Assembly (NCBI GenBank): GCA_036346355.1 | Contig: CM070580.1 | Coordinates: forward strand, 21,567,374-21,631,373 | Direction of reading: 5' to 3' | DNA: 64,000 nt | DNA from: Rhipidocladum racemiflorum | Taxonomy: Eukaryota > Streptophyta > Magnoliopsida > Poales > Poaceae | Shown: one piece after another, positions 34,691 to 45,378 of the stretch | Layout: each line of letters begins with the position of its first letter | How positions within the stretch are numbered: position 1 is the first letter of the stretch | The notes under the pieces: model-generated | What the model saw: the letters and a program-made list of their open reading frames with translations, nothing else | What the model was told of the DNA's origin: nothing | Databases searched by the model: none | Position numbers and translations under genes: made by a program

Positions 34691-35383
34691 GGTTTTAAGC
34701 CTCGTGGGTAGTGCAGCCGTGCTTGCGACATGGCGAACACGCTGAGCGACCTCGGCGCGTGCGGCGGTGCCACATCACTCAAGCCCGCGCCTCCACCTTC
34801 CATCGGAGTGCCCGTCGTGGCCTCGATCTACCTGTCGAGCCCCTCCTACTCCGCCGCCAACTACTCCCAGTTCCTTGGCGGCACCGTCACCTCTAGCGGC
34901 TCATCAATGTCTCGGCCACCGCTCACCTCCCTCTCGGCAATGGTCACCACAGCGCGCGCCATGGCCTTCAGTCCTTCACCCACATGAGGAACGTGGCAAG
35001 CTCGTCCTGTCCGCCAAGCTTGTGCAGGAACAACACGTAGTCCACAACCTTGAGGATGGTCTATTGCCGCCGTCTCCTATTACTTCTCCGATGACATGTT
35101 ATCCCGCTTCCACTGACTCCAGGGCGACCAAGAAGCTGCAGCCATCGGTCTTTGTTCCCTGTGCGCCACTGGCCTTCGCCATGGCCGCCCTCCCCCACAG
35201 CGATGGCAATGGATGCGTTGGAGAAGTGGTGGTAGCTTGCGCGCTCGTGGTCGGATGGATTGCAGTGCCTCGAGCTGGGTTTCAACACCATCAGCTTGGC
35301 ATCCTTCTATATTGCGGTAGCGGGAAGTCTGGGAACGACCCAACATGGTGGCGGCCGGCGGGGCACCGGATTGGGCTCTCAAC
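34691..35383. other. GC-rich gene-fragment-like DNA
   Basis: Abrupt GC-rich sequence with open frames on both strands (for example MANTLSDLGACGG from 34730 on the plus strand; KVVDYVLFLHKLGGQDELAT near 35050-34990 on the minus strand). Neither frame is recognised and none makes a full gene. It is probably captured exonic fragments. Confidence 0.4.
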
Positions 35384-38300
35384 TAGTCCTGGGAATTGGG
35401 TCGTGCCGGGCCGGCACGGCCCAAGCCCGTCGTGCTTCGGGCCAAATTAAATCGGGCCAGCACGGCCCGAAAGCACGCCGGGCTGGTGTCAGGCCGTGCT
35501 GGCCCAGGCCCGGCACGCATAGATTCCAGAATTGCATACTCCAGTCCAGTCTATAGTTGCATGCACAGAGGAAACTCAATTGCATACTCCAGTGATCCAA
35601 TATACAATTGCATACACGCCCAGAACACCCAGAATAGAACAATTGCATACTCCACACGCCCAGAACATAACAATTGCATATTTTCAGAACAAATTTGATT
35701 CCAGAACATATATCAAGTACTCAAATTTGATTCATACCAAACTAGAACAGAAGAAATAAATTCTAGAACAAAGAAACAATTGCATATTTCAGAACAGAAA
35801 AAACAAAGGCAAATTTGAGGGTAACTAAAATTTTATTGACTGGTCTGCCTCGTTAAAAACCTTACACCCCATTGTGGGGATCCCTCTGTAAGGAAAAGAG
35901 TACAGACCAGGTTAATAATAGTCCACAGTCTACAGTCCACATTACAAATAACAGTAACTAAACACTAATGACTAATCAATATTCAGATCTGCAGCTGCAA
36001 GTTCAATCTCAGGATCCTCTAGTTGATGTTGCTTCCCCTCAACTGCTCTTTTCCAATCCTTGAGGCAAGTGATTGCCTCCACCGTCTTAGGTGCAAGAGA
36101 AGATCTCCTTTCTTCAATTATTCTTCCAACTATGCTGAATGTTGCTTCGGAGGAAACCGTTGAGACAGGAACAACAAGAATATCAAGACAGGAAAACTAT
36201 ACTGATGTTCCTTCCACCATTCAAGTAGATTTACCTTCTCTCCCCTTAGCATGCGATCAGTGGCTGCAAAGTTAGTGGACACATAATGATTCAATTCAGC
36301 ATTAGGATTCCACCTTTGGCTTGAGGCAGCAGATTCTTTCCCCCTCGCCCGCTTCCATAAGTGAGATGTCAATGATGTATCAGACATATGTGTCTCCTGC
36401 TCAGCAATATGTGAGTCTACCTCGCTTTCACCATACTTCTTGTAATAAAAGCTGAATACTCGAAACAATTCATCTTTTACATGATTAAAAGCATCCGAAA
36501 AATCCATATTTAATGCATCACCTATTCCCTCCATGGCAGTTTGTAACCCATCTAGTTTCTTGCGTGGATCAAAAATTGTTGCAAAACAGTATATATGTGA
36601 TATAGAACCAAAGTATTTCATAAACTTTACCTCCATTGGAGCAACAATAGAGCTGAGAAGAGTATCAAATCTGTAGTTAGCAAATGATTCAGAAATTAAC
36701 CAAATATAATCAATAACTAAGCAAGATGTAGGATAGTAAACACCTGAGAGGATATTTGTTGTTGCATAAAAGTTCATTAAGAACTCTCTAAATTTACCCA
36801 CAATGCACCAATCCGAATTAGTTAGGACCAAATTAACATCTTGAGAATTAGCATTCACAAAGACTGTAATAATATTTTCATACCCTTCTAACTTCTTAAG
36901 CATAAGATAGGTTGAATTCCATCTAATCTTCATATCAAGACCAAATTTTCTTGGTCTCATATCATTGGCCCTACAATACTCAGCAAATTTAGAAGCCATT
37001 TGTGGGGTACTTGATATGAAGCGAATAGCAGCACGGATATTGTCTAGATATTTAATAATAACTGATATACCATCTTGAACAACCAGATTTAGAATGTGGC
37101 ATACACACCTTTGGTGGGTAACATATCCATTCATATATGACTGAATATGAGGGCTAAGGATATCCATGGCAGTTGTATTCGAGGAAGCATTGTCAAGAGT
37201 TATAGAAAGAATCTTATCTTCTATCTTAAAATCATGAATTACTTCAAGAATATGCTTAGCAATGGCATCGCCAGAATGTGAATCAGCCATCAATCTAAAA
37301 CCTATGACTCGCTTGTTTAAACTATATGAATCATCTAAGTAGTGAGCAACAACAGAAATATAGCAAGTTTTTTGGTGCGATGAAGTCCAAATATCCGAAG
37401 TTAAAGCAAATGAAAACTGAACCTTTTTAAAAGTTTCTTTAAGTTCAGCAAGTTCTTTTTTGTATAATGATATTAAATCAGATTTTGTAGTTTTTCTACT
37501 AACGGGCTGATATTGTGGGCAGAAAGCACGTCGAATCAATTTTTCAAAATTGGGGCTTTCGCCCATCATAATAGGTAAATCTTCAGAAACAATAAAGCGA
37601 GCAATTTCTTCCCGTGCTATCTGTGGGTTGTACACCCATGTACTTACAGTGCCGTCGCTAGAAAAGTTGAGTTGAGTCTGCACACCTCCTCCTCGAGTTT
37701 GTCCTAGCTTTACCAAACAAGCTTTGTAATGCCGATTCAAATGTCCAGTGCCTCCCTTTGAACCTGCACTCAACTCAGTTTTACAATAGTTACATACTGC
37801 AATATAATGTTTTATACCATTTTTGATAACTTCTCGCCTCTGCATATGCTTCCAACACTCCGCCCTAGAACTGGAACTTCCACCAGTTGATGGTGCCGCC
37901 ATGGCCGACCCATCATCTGCAGTCACACTATCAACATTCACTGGAGACGATACATTAGTGACAAATGCAGCATCTTCATAGCCCTCTGTGCCGTCCATGT
38001 GACGGTCATCCATGCCGTAATCTCCCATGCTTGGAGAGAGTTGGCGAGGATCGATTTGGGCATCATCACTAACACTACTAGCATTAGCTTGTCGGGCTGC
38101 AGAGGCAGGGCTTCTATGTTTATGCCCAGCCCTTGTAGCTGGCATCTTGTTCCTCATCATAGTTGGGGACTAACACTACTGGAAGTCAAGAAGACTGGAA
38201 CTGGAGCTGGAGCCTAGACTCTGAAGGTCTCCTGATATATATCTCATCTATTACCTTTTCGGCTTCCGAAAAGTATCGTTGAGAGTTGGCAGTTAAGAGT

Positions 38301-39126
38301 TAAGACCTGAGAGAGTTTAGTTTTCGTAATTGAAGTCTACAAAATCGGAAGAGCAACCTATAGTGCATTTAACATCATCAAAAACGAAGAGGAAAAGAAG
38401 ATGGATTAATACAATAGCAATAAGCGCGCCGCAACCTTTTTGTAAATCCTTACTGTAAATCTAGAGCACAGAGCAGGGGGCTTCGAGACTCGACAGCAAG
38501 GGGCGGCGGGGCCGCGGGAGGGGGGCACTTACCTTATCGGCACGCTCTTCTCCTCGAGAGTCGAGAGTCGAGACCTCGACCTTCTCGACACGCTCTTCTC
38601 CTGATCTCCTTGAGGACCTCGACCTTCACGGGCTCACGGTCGTGCGCTGTTGGGACTTCATGGAGTGGCAGACGGGCTCGCCGCTCGAGCGCTGGATCGA
38701 TGCTAAACATCGTGTGGGCGTTGCGGCGCAGCGGTGGTCGGAGGGGGGGGGAGACGGGGGAAGGGGAATGGATGGGCTGCAGCGAATCGCCCAAGCAGCG
38801 CAGCGGCGGTCGAGGGGAGGAACCGAGGAACGGGGAGGGGGAAGGGATTGCTAGGGTTGAGTGGGGTGCGATGCGATCCCGGATGGGGGGTTATTCTTCG
38901 GCCGGTTATGCTATGGGCCATCTCGTGCCGGGCTGGCCCAAGCATGACCCGGGCGCTCGTGCCGGGCCGGGCGGCACGTTGGGCCCAAAATCAAGGCCCG
39001 GCCCAGCCCGCCGTTCGGGCTGTGCCAGCACGGCCCAAATATTTTCGTGCCGGGTCGTGCTTCGGGTGTTTTTTTCGGGTCGTGCTCGGGCTAGCCCGGA
39101 TGGCCCGGCCCAAACGCCCAGGACTA
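35384..39126 (-). mobile_element. hAT transposon, 3.7 kb, perfect 8-bp TSD
   Basis: Ends TAGTCCTGGGAATTGGG and (inverted) TAGTCCTGGGCGTTTGGG lie between exact copies of CTCTCAAC (35376-35383 and 39127-39134). Both subterminal regions are packed with GGGCCGGCACGGCCC-type palindromes (35405-35520 and 38920-39110). It carries a transposase gene on the minus strand, so it may be, or recently have been, autonomous. Confidence 0.93.
35972..38160 (-). CDS. hAT transposase (BED finger, RNase H fold, dimerisation domain), one frameshift
   Basis: Cut-and-paste transposase of the hAT superfamily. The start ATG is at 38160. Residues 1-98 are Ser/Asp-rich and low in order. A BED zinc finger lies at about 100-145 (CNYC at 123-126, H140, H144) and should bind the element's ends. 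The RNase H-like core has D256 in LTSDIWTS, D323 in ITLDNASSN, the CVCH motif at 352-355 and IRWNSTYLML, all canonical hAT positions. The main frame runs 676 codons to 36130. The hAT dimerisation region (VPVSTVSSEATFS, then ERRSSLAP and AITCLKDW) continues in the adjacent frame from about 36190 to a stop at 35972-35974, so one base appears to be missing near 36185. Without that lesion the protein would be of normal family length. The lesion may be genuine or a sequencing error. Confidence 0.93.
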
Positions 39127-39134
39127 CTCTCAAC

Positions 39135-39510
39135 GCCCGGCTACGAACCATCTTAAGGAAATGTGGGGCCCACTTTGTAGTATCCGTCCAATACAATGGG
39201 CTAAGTAGTAAGTAACATGCGCCTGGTGTTTTCTGTAACAATTAATTTGTCATTGGGTGTCATGTGAAACTATTTACAAGACCTAGTGCAAGGTGAAACA
39301 CGCTCTAATTTACTCTGAATTTTAATTTGTGGGCGCCATCTCAACGAAGTGTGTTGGGGGGGGGGGGGGGGGCTCAGTTTGCATTATTCTGTCAAATACA
39401 ACGGACTAGTAACGTGCCTGGTGTTTCCTGCAACAATTTGTGTCACTGGGGCTGGTGTTATGTGAAACTAGTTACAAAATCTGGTGCGCAGTGCAATTTA
39501 CTCAATTCTA
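39135..39510. repeat. Two direct copies of the MULE-like end; poly-G run
   Basis: 39185-39300 and 39385-39500 share CCTGGTGTTT, CAACAATT, ATGTGAAACTA and TTTACAARAYC in the same order. A 17-base G run lies between them at 39356-39372. Confidence 0.7.
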
Positions 39511-40423
39511 ATTTGGTAGGTGTTGTGTCCTGTAAATTTTTTTGACAAGAATGACAAACAACTATTTGTGCTTAATTGAACCATTTTAACCATCGCATAT
39601 TAAAATTAGAAGTTAACCAAGGTTGATGAGAAAATGAAGTGTTATGTATAGAAAAATATTCGAAGTTCATGTACTATTGTGTGACTAGATACTACAATAC
39701 ATATACTTTTATTTTAAAATAGACTTGTATTTGTTACACATACAATTCTAACGCTTATTCTTGAAAATAGAGTTGTATTTCTTATACACGACGGTGAGGT
39801 TCTTTTATATATAATTAATTAATTAATCTTCGCTGCTATAACAGTATCCACCAAAATAAACGGTGTTAATCTTTCTATTTTCTCCTGATTAATATGAAAA
39901 TTTCTAGCATCTCAGAATGCACGTGGTGGGTTCTTAGATAGATTTGAATTTGTAGGTCACCTTTTCCCTCGATCGTTCATTGTCAACATACAACGCGGAT
40001 TGCATGCATATTCTAGTCAACACAGCATCTATTAAGAGGATTGCATATTCTTCTTTTATTTTTCTTTTACCTGCATGTACATAAACTCCTCTTATTAATA
40101 TGTTCTTTACGTGATATTATGTGAATCACACGATAGGATTATCTGTTACGGTTTAAAGTGAATATATCTTCGTATTGTTGTGCGTTTAAATGCTTTGGTA
40201 CGATGTTATCTATCTCTTTAACTGCAACTCTTCTCCCTATATCCAATAACCGTCCAAGCGAGAGACTGCATCCTTTTAAACTTTGTATACGCATCGATAT
40301 CTTTCGATTGCTTAAAGGACTTTCCATCGTAGCCAAGAACACACCGCACCGTGCATGCAACATATAACGGATGCATGTCTACCTAATACAATACGTCCTC
40401 TCTCGTTGATGCATGCAGGGACA
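39511..40423. other. Intergenic, upstream of C2-like gene
   Basis: AT-rich sequence without a supported element. It holds the promoter of the following gene. A splice-acceptor-like TGCATGCAG|GG at 40410-40420 leaves open an upstream non-coding or coding exon. Confidence 0.4.
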
Positions 40424-41170
40424 ATGGTGTACGTAGCAGCAGATGAGAGGGAGGAGCCGGCCGAGCGGCAGCTTCACCTCAAGGGGAAGCTGTTGGCTCC
40501 ACCTGTTCGCCGGAGCCGGGTGCTACACCTCACCCTCACGCTGCCAGCGATGAGCGGCTACGGCGGCCCAGCGTGGATGCCGTTCTGCTTCATTGACGTG
40601 CATCTCAGCGGCCACCTGCTGCGCTCGTGGTGGCTGCCCGTCCATCATCGCGAGGTCTCGGCGTGGAAGCGAACCGTCGAGCTCCCCATGGGGTGGGGCT
40701 GGCCGCGCTTGTCCCTCGAACTCGAGGCCGTGCGCAGCGACTACCACCCCGACGAGGACCTGGTGTTCCGCGAGGGGCCGCACACCTCCGACCACACCGT
40801 GGTGCTCGGCACGGCACGGGTGCCGCTGATCGACGCGCTGGTGCTCGGGGACGACAGCGACGACGACGAGGGGGAGCAGGACAAGATGAGGCGCCGCGAC
40901 GGCGAGGAGCAGCAGCAGGAGGATGGCCAGCCTAAGCTGGTGGAGGGGACGCGGGTATTCAACAAGATGGTGCCGCTGCAGTGTTGGCAGCTCCCGCAAC
41001 CGGATGATGACGACAAGAAGAAAGAGACAGCCAATGTTGTGCGCAGCATGGAGGTGGAAGAAGAGCCAGCCGATGTTGTGATCGGCGTGGCGCCGGAGGA
41101 CAAGAAGAAAGAAGAGCCATTCAATGTTGTGCGCGGCATGGTCGGCGTGTTCATGTTCTTGGTCGAGTAA
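40424..41170 (+). CDS. Uncharacterised C2-like protein with acidic/Lys-rich tail
   Basis: 248 residues from the ATG at 40424 (MVYVAADEREEP). The frame is open 69 bases further upstream to 40355, but that part looks non-coding. Residues 18-125 resemble a C2-type beta sandwich: a basic start (LHLKGKLLAPPVRRSRVLHL), FCFIDVHLSG, WKRTVELPMGWGWPRLSLEL and VVLGTARVPLIDALVLG, the last like the final C2 strands. The classical calcium-binding Asp loops are not obvious, so calcium binding is doubtful. Residues 126-165 are highly acidic and Gln-rich. The C-terminus contains a repeated element (DKKKETANVVRSM, later DKKKEEPFNVVRGM), suggesting an internal tandem duplication. The GC-rich third positions and absence of lesions indicate a living gene. 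The function is not known to me. Confidence 0.72.
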   Translation: MVYVAADEREEPAERQLHLKGKLLAPPVRRSRVLHLTLTLPAMSGYGGPAWMPFCFIDVHLSGHLLRSWWLPVHHREVSAWKRTVELPMGWGWPRLSLELEAVRSDYHPDEDLVFREGPHTSDHTVVLGTARVPLIDALVLGDDSDDDEGEQDKMRRRDGEEQQQEDGQPKLVEGTRVFNKMVPLQCWQLPQPDDDDKKKETANVVRSMEVEEEPADVVIGVAPEDKKKEEPFNVVRGMVGVFMFLVE

Positions 41171-41543
41171 TTCAACTAGGTCTTCTTGTTGTTCGCTATG
41201 GGTTTTGGGACGACGGCGCGGCCTGTGCATGAATCAGGTTGTTTACTGACGATGGAGGTGGAACTTGTTAGTCTGCTTGGATAAAACTTAGGAAGAACTC
41301 AGATGATCCTCTCCTTTTTGTTATTTTGCGCCTTTCTTTTATTCCGTTTGCAGTTCAGAGTACTATTTGTCGATCTGCCAGAAATTCTAGACCAAGGGTG
41401 ACGAATAATTTGTTATGGTTTTGATGATGTTTTATTATGGGCACTCTTTCTCTCTGCCATTCTGCATTTTCTTCGAAAAATCTACCATTATGTTCTTTAA
41501 ATGGTCAAGGCATATGCTACACTCTGATACACCTTTTTATGTG
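41171..41543. other. 3' flank of C2-like gene
   Basis: Probable 3' untranslated region and flank. Nothing else is recognised. Confidence 0.4.
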
Positions 41544-41925
41544 GGGGGCATATTCTGTGCAATCAAAGGTTTGGTACAATCACCGTGCAATCAAACTAAA
41601 AAAAGTTTTAAAAAATTCTGAAAAAAATCATAGATGTACATCTCAACTTACCCCATCTACGTATAAAATTTCATAATCAAATTCGTCTTATGCTAAAAGT
41701 TACAAAAAAGGCAAATTTGGGGTGTATTTGAACTGTAAAAGTTTGTTAGAAATTTGTCTTTTTTGTAACTTCTAGCATAGGACGAATTTGATCATGAAAT
41801 TTTATACGTAGATGGGGGTAAGTTGAGATGTACATATATGATTTTTTTCAGAATTTTTTGAAACTTTTTTTAGTTTAATTGCACGGTGATTGCACCAAAC
41901 CTTTGATTGCACAGGATATGCCCCC
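41544..41925. mobile_element. Foldback MITE, MULE-type, 9-bp TSD
   Basis: 382 bp made almost entirely of two inverted arms (41544-41720 and 41750-41925, about 95% complementary), starting GGGGGCATATTCTGTGCAAT. It is flanked by a perfect 9-bp duplication TTTTATGTG (41535-41543 and 41926-41934), the length typical of Mutator-like elements. It is non-coding. Confidence 0.92.
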
Positions 41926-41934
41926 TTTTATGTG

Positions 41935-42141
41935 TAGCAGTCTCGGATTATATCAGAGTTTGGTTAGATACAACACAAGCGTGTATGATTTCAGGAACAA
42001 AGAAGATAAATCTTATAGAGAATCAAAATAAAGACATTGAATCGACCATGGCAAGAGAGAAAGATTTGGCAAAGGCAACCGTGAAGGGCTGCCACTCAAC
42101 ATCGAGTGTGAGATTAGTCCCATAGCCACGTAGGGCACGAT
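41935..42141 (-). pseudogene. Left-hand remainder of an unknown ORF split by the copia array
   Basis: Read on the minus strand, the frame that leaves the copia array's right flank (ends RHQVVYLEG at 56011) continues here without a stop to about 42013 (VPYVAMGLISHSMLSG). The two sides share the target duplication AATAC, so this is the other half of the split host sequence. No family is recognised. Confidence 0.45.
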
Positions 42142-42146
42142 AATAC

Positions 42147-42365
42147 TGTTAGGAAACGGATTCGTATCCGATATGGACTCTTCCTTATCTCTAAGCAGAA
42201 CCGCTATATATAGGAGGCAGGGAGTCACCCCATTGTACACAAGCATACAGAATAATAAAGCAGGCCTGGTTCCTCCTCATATTGTGTCTCTCTTTCTCCC
42301 TGTCTATTCTCCACATTCAATCTATTAGGCAACCCCGGACTATTCGATAGCGAGGTTGTCTAACA
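42147..42365 (+). repeat. copia array LTR 1
   Basis: 219 bp, TGTTAGGAAACGG to GAGGTTGTCTAACA. TATA-like CTATATATAGG and a polyadenylation-like AATAAAG are present. It is identical to LTR 3. Confidence 0.95.
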
Positions 42366-42385
42366 CGTTATCAGCACGAAGCTCT
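42366..42385 (+). promoter_or_regulatory. Primer binding site region, copy 1
   Basis: CGTTATCAGCACGAAGCTC follows the LTR directly, where the tRNA primer should anneal. I cannot name the tRNA with certainty. The same word follows LTR 2 at 49217. Confidence 0.6.
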
Positions 42386-45378
42386 ACCGGAGAAAAGGTG
42401 AGAAAAGGTGAGGTTCGCGGGATTAATCTAATCTCGTACGTTTTGATACATGCTTCTGTCATACAAGAAGATATAGCACATGAAGCTACAGAACTCAACA
42501 AGCAACAAGCAATAATATATGGCACGAAGCCATCTACCGACGGCCACGAAGCGCCGCAACCTGAAGTCACCGTCGGCTGCCGTTCTTGCGGCGAACCCGG
42601 CTTCGAAGACGTCATCGCCTGGTCCGACCGCGACGCTCCTCGGCTGCGCACGGCACTGCCGCTGCTAGGCCCCTCGCGGCACGAAGCTGCAGAACCCTGG
42701 CCAAGAAGAGCCAAAACGCCGAGCGCCCGAGCTAGCATTGCCGCGCTACTGCCGGGTTGATGTGCCTGCAGCCTTGGCCCGGCCTGCACCTGCTCCCGAT
42801 CTGCCGCCGCACCCCACTAGAAGTGGCGCAGCACCACCCGTCCAAGTGCGCCCGAAGACGCCACGGGCTCTTCGGCCCCACCGCCAGCTTCCGCAGCGCC
42901 GCCGCGCGCACGGCCCGGATCGGCAGCCGAGCGTGGCCGCCAGCTTCAAGCAGGCCAAATCCCTCCTCTTCTTGCGTTTTTTTTATGAAGGAATCAGTGT
43001 GTATTGCAAATCGGAAAAGGGCATGCATAAGAAGGACATGCATGCATGCAATTGCAAGCTTTACGTGACTTGGTAAAGCTTTATGCAGCTCGAAGGAAGG
43101 ACTTGCATGCATGGATGCTTGTGGAGTCTTAAGTACTATGCCTCCATGCAATGCATCTATTCGTTGAAGCCAACGAAGCCGTGCCACTGCTACCGGCTTG
43201 GAGCATGCACGCATGGACATGAAGTCCAGATTGAAGACCTCGTTGCCGTCGCACTGACCGGCTGAACTCGTCGCTCAGTCGCTTGATCCAACCGACTTGG
43301 ACAGGAAGTCCAAAACGAGATGGACATGAAGTCCAACCTTGGATGGATTTGAAGTCCGATCAGGACATGAAGAACTGGAGCCGGCTGCCGCACGCATGAG
43401 GTTGCCACCCAGCCCAGCCGGTCTCGATCTGCCGCATGAAGCCGGCCTCGGCCACCGCCGCTTAAAGCTGGCTAAATAGCGCGCGCACGAGAAGGAAGCT
43501 CCAGCCGAATTTCTTTTTGGACGATGACTCCAATTGGACATGAAGTCCAAATGCCGCCTTGATGCATTCGGCAGGACATGAAGTCCTTGCTGCATTCGAC
43601 AAGACACGAAGTCTACTAGGACATGAAGTCCTTGCTGCATTCGACAAGACACGAAGTCTACTGGGACATGAAGTCCAAACTTTCAAAGTTCACTAGACAT
43701 GAACTCACGTGTACTAGTTGAACACGCCTGTACTAGTTGGACATGAAGTCCTTTTTGGGACTTTGAAATCCTGGATTCAGAGCCGGAGTTAAATCCGGTT
43801 AAAACCGGTGTCGGGCACGGGGCAAAGGAGGAAATTACCTTTTGCCCCCCAGAATATTAATTCATTTCTTTTAGTTTTTCCGAAAATCAATTACAGAATT
43901 CAGAAAATTGATTAAGAATTCGGAAAAATAATTAGAAAATCATGAAAAATCCTACAAAATTCCAGAAAATTTTATGGCTCTGTTTTAATTTGCACTTAGC
44001 CTTATTTTCTGCATTTATGAATTTTTGTATGAATTTTTGCAATAATTGCCCCGTTTAGAATATCGGAAATTCCTGAGAATTTATTTTCCGAATTTATGAA
44101 TTTATGAATTTTGTCATGTTGATATTTGCTGAAATTCAATTTCCTGTTGTAAAGTAATTAAAATTGCTTGGAAATTAGCAGAAATTATGAAAAGTGTTAG
44201 GAAAATTCCAGAATTTCTCATACAACAGTTTATGAGAACATGAGTGGTTGGGATTTGATTTTGGTAATGAATAAACAGATATGAGACAATTGGTGTCTAG
44301 GAAAACACACATGAGGCTTGGTTCTTTAATTGGCACCCGGAAACGGGAAGTGCTCCCTCCCTCATGTGAGCCCTAGGGGCAGGTTGACCTGGCCAAGAGT
44401 CAAATTGACAGAGATATTCATTACCTGTTTTCGTTCCCAGCCAACAAGAATTATATAAGTTGTAATTAGACTTATGCCATGATTAATTCAAGTTGCAATT
44501 TATTTTCTGTTATCAAGTGATGTTACAAAATTGCTGTATAATTAACAGAAAATTGCCAAATACTAAGAAAAATTCGAAAATTTCTGAGAATTTTTTTTCC
44601 GCATTTATGAATTTATGAATTGTGCAATTATTGTTTATTCTGAATTTATGAATTGTGCAATTATTGTTCTGTTCCATGCATTGTATTTATTGCTTTAATA
44701 TAATTTGTTATGAAATTCAAGCACGCCGCACGAAGCGGCCACCGTCGCGCCAGGAAGGCCGATGCGCATGGAACTGAATGCACCACGCGCATGAAGCCGC
44801 GTTAAAATCGATCGCACGAAGCCGATCGCGCATATGAATCTGATCGTTTGCACGAAGCCGATCACCTACATGCACGTAGTTGTATTTCTGAATATTTATG
44901 AATCTGTGTATATATGAATTTTGCAGTTATGAATACTGTATTTATGAATCCTGCATTTATGAATTTCGCACTTATGAATTTTGCATTTATCTTTGTATAT
45001 ATGAATCTTGATATTATTGCTTTCTTTTAGTTTGCTGGAAACTCATGAGAATTCAATTATGCATTTTATTGAATCTAGCAGCCATTTCCTATTAGATTGC
45101 ACGTAGTAATCTAATGGAAGAACCTTATGAATGTGCAAAGGTGTGGCATTATCTAACGTGAGTTTTTGAAGAACTGACATGAATTGTCAGAATTATCTCA
45201 CATAGACATCAGATTGCATAATGAATAGTAAGCTCTCGAAGAGCATACTTTTTCTCATGAATAGAATTGCAATTTATTCTTTATTCCAGTATTCTTTCTT
45301 TACAAGCAATTTTTTTTTACTTAGCCACTGTATGATTAGAATTATTTTTCTTTTCATCTAGAAATCGTGTAGCGCCCA
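42386..45378 (+). other. Long leader of copia copy 1, gag not found
   Basis: About 3 kb where gag should lie, with no gag motif in any frame. It falls into three parts: a GC-rich block (42530-42950); a block with seven exact GGACATGAAGTCC palindromes (43215-43751); and an AT-rich block dense in TTATGAAT words (43850-45050). Confidence 0.7.
43215..43751 (+). repeat. Palindrome array GGACATGAAGTCC, copy 1
   Basis: Exact copies start at 43215, 43322, 43536, 43574, 43619, 43664 and 43739, with several one-mismatch variants between them. Two of them sit in a 45-bp direct repeat (about 43574-43663) with AGACACGAAGTCTACT. Each can form a GGAC/GTCC stem. Confidence 0.9.

Larger units (their letters stand above)
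34566..39510. mobile_element. MULE-like (possible Pack-MULE) element split by an hAT
   Basis: 34567-34690 is matched in reverse complement by 39160-39310 and again by 39385-39500 (shared blocks: ACTAGTTT...ATAACACCAGCC, RCAACAA and GTGGGNCCCACAT). This is a long terminal inverted repeat with a duplicated right end. Between the arms, outside the nested hAT, lies GC-rich DNA resembling gene fragments, the arrangement expected of a Pack-MULE. I could not identify the 9-bp target duplication, so the class is inference. Confidence 0.45.

Noticed and set aside
34730..34987. Complete small gene MANTLSDLGACGG
   Set aside because: It is cut by flanking repeats, has frames on both strands and no recognisable domain; more likely a captured fragment.
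40523..41230. Long minus-strand frame opposite the C2-like gene
   Set aside because: It mirrors the plus-strand gene in GC-rich DNA, with His/Arg/Leu-rich composition and no domain.
42356..42760. 134-codon frame after copia LTR 1 as gag
   Set aside because: No gag motifs; the same region in copy 2 reads differently, so the frame is not conserved.
43190..43686. Cys/Ser-repeat proteins on the minus strand of the leader
   Set aside because: They are translations of the GGACATGAAGTCC array; repetition alone explains the open frames.
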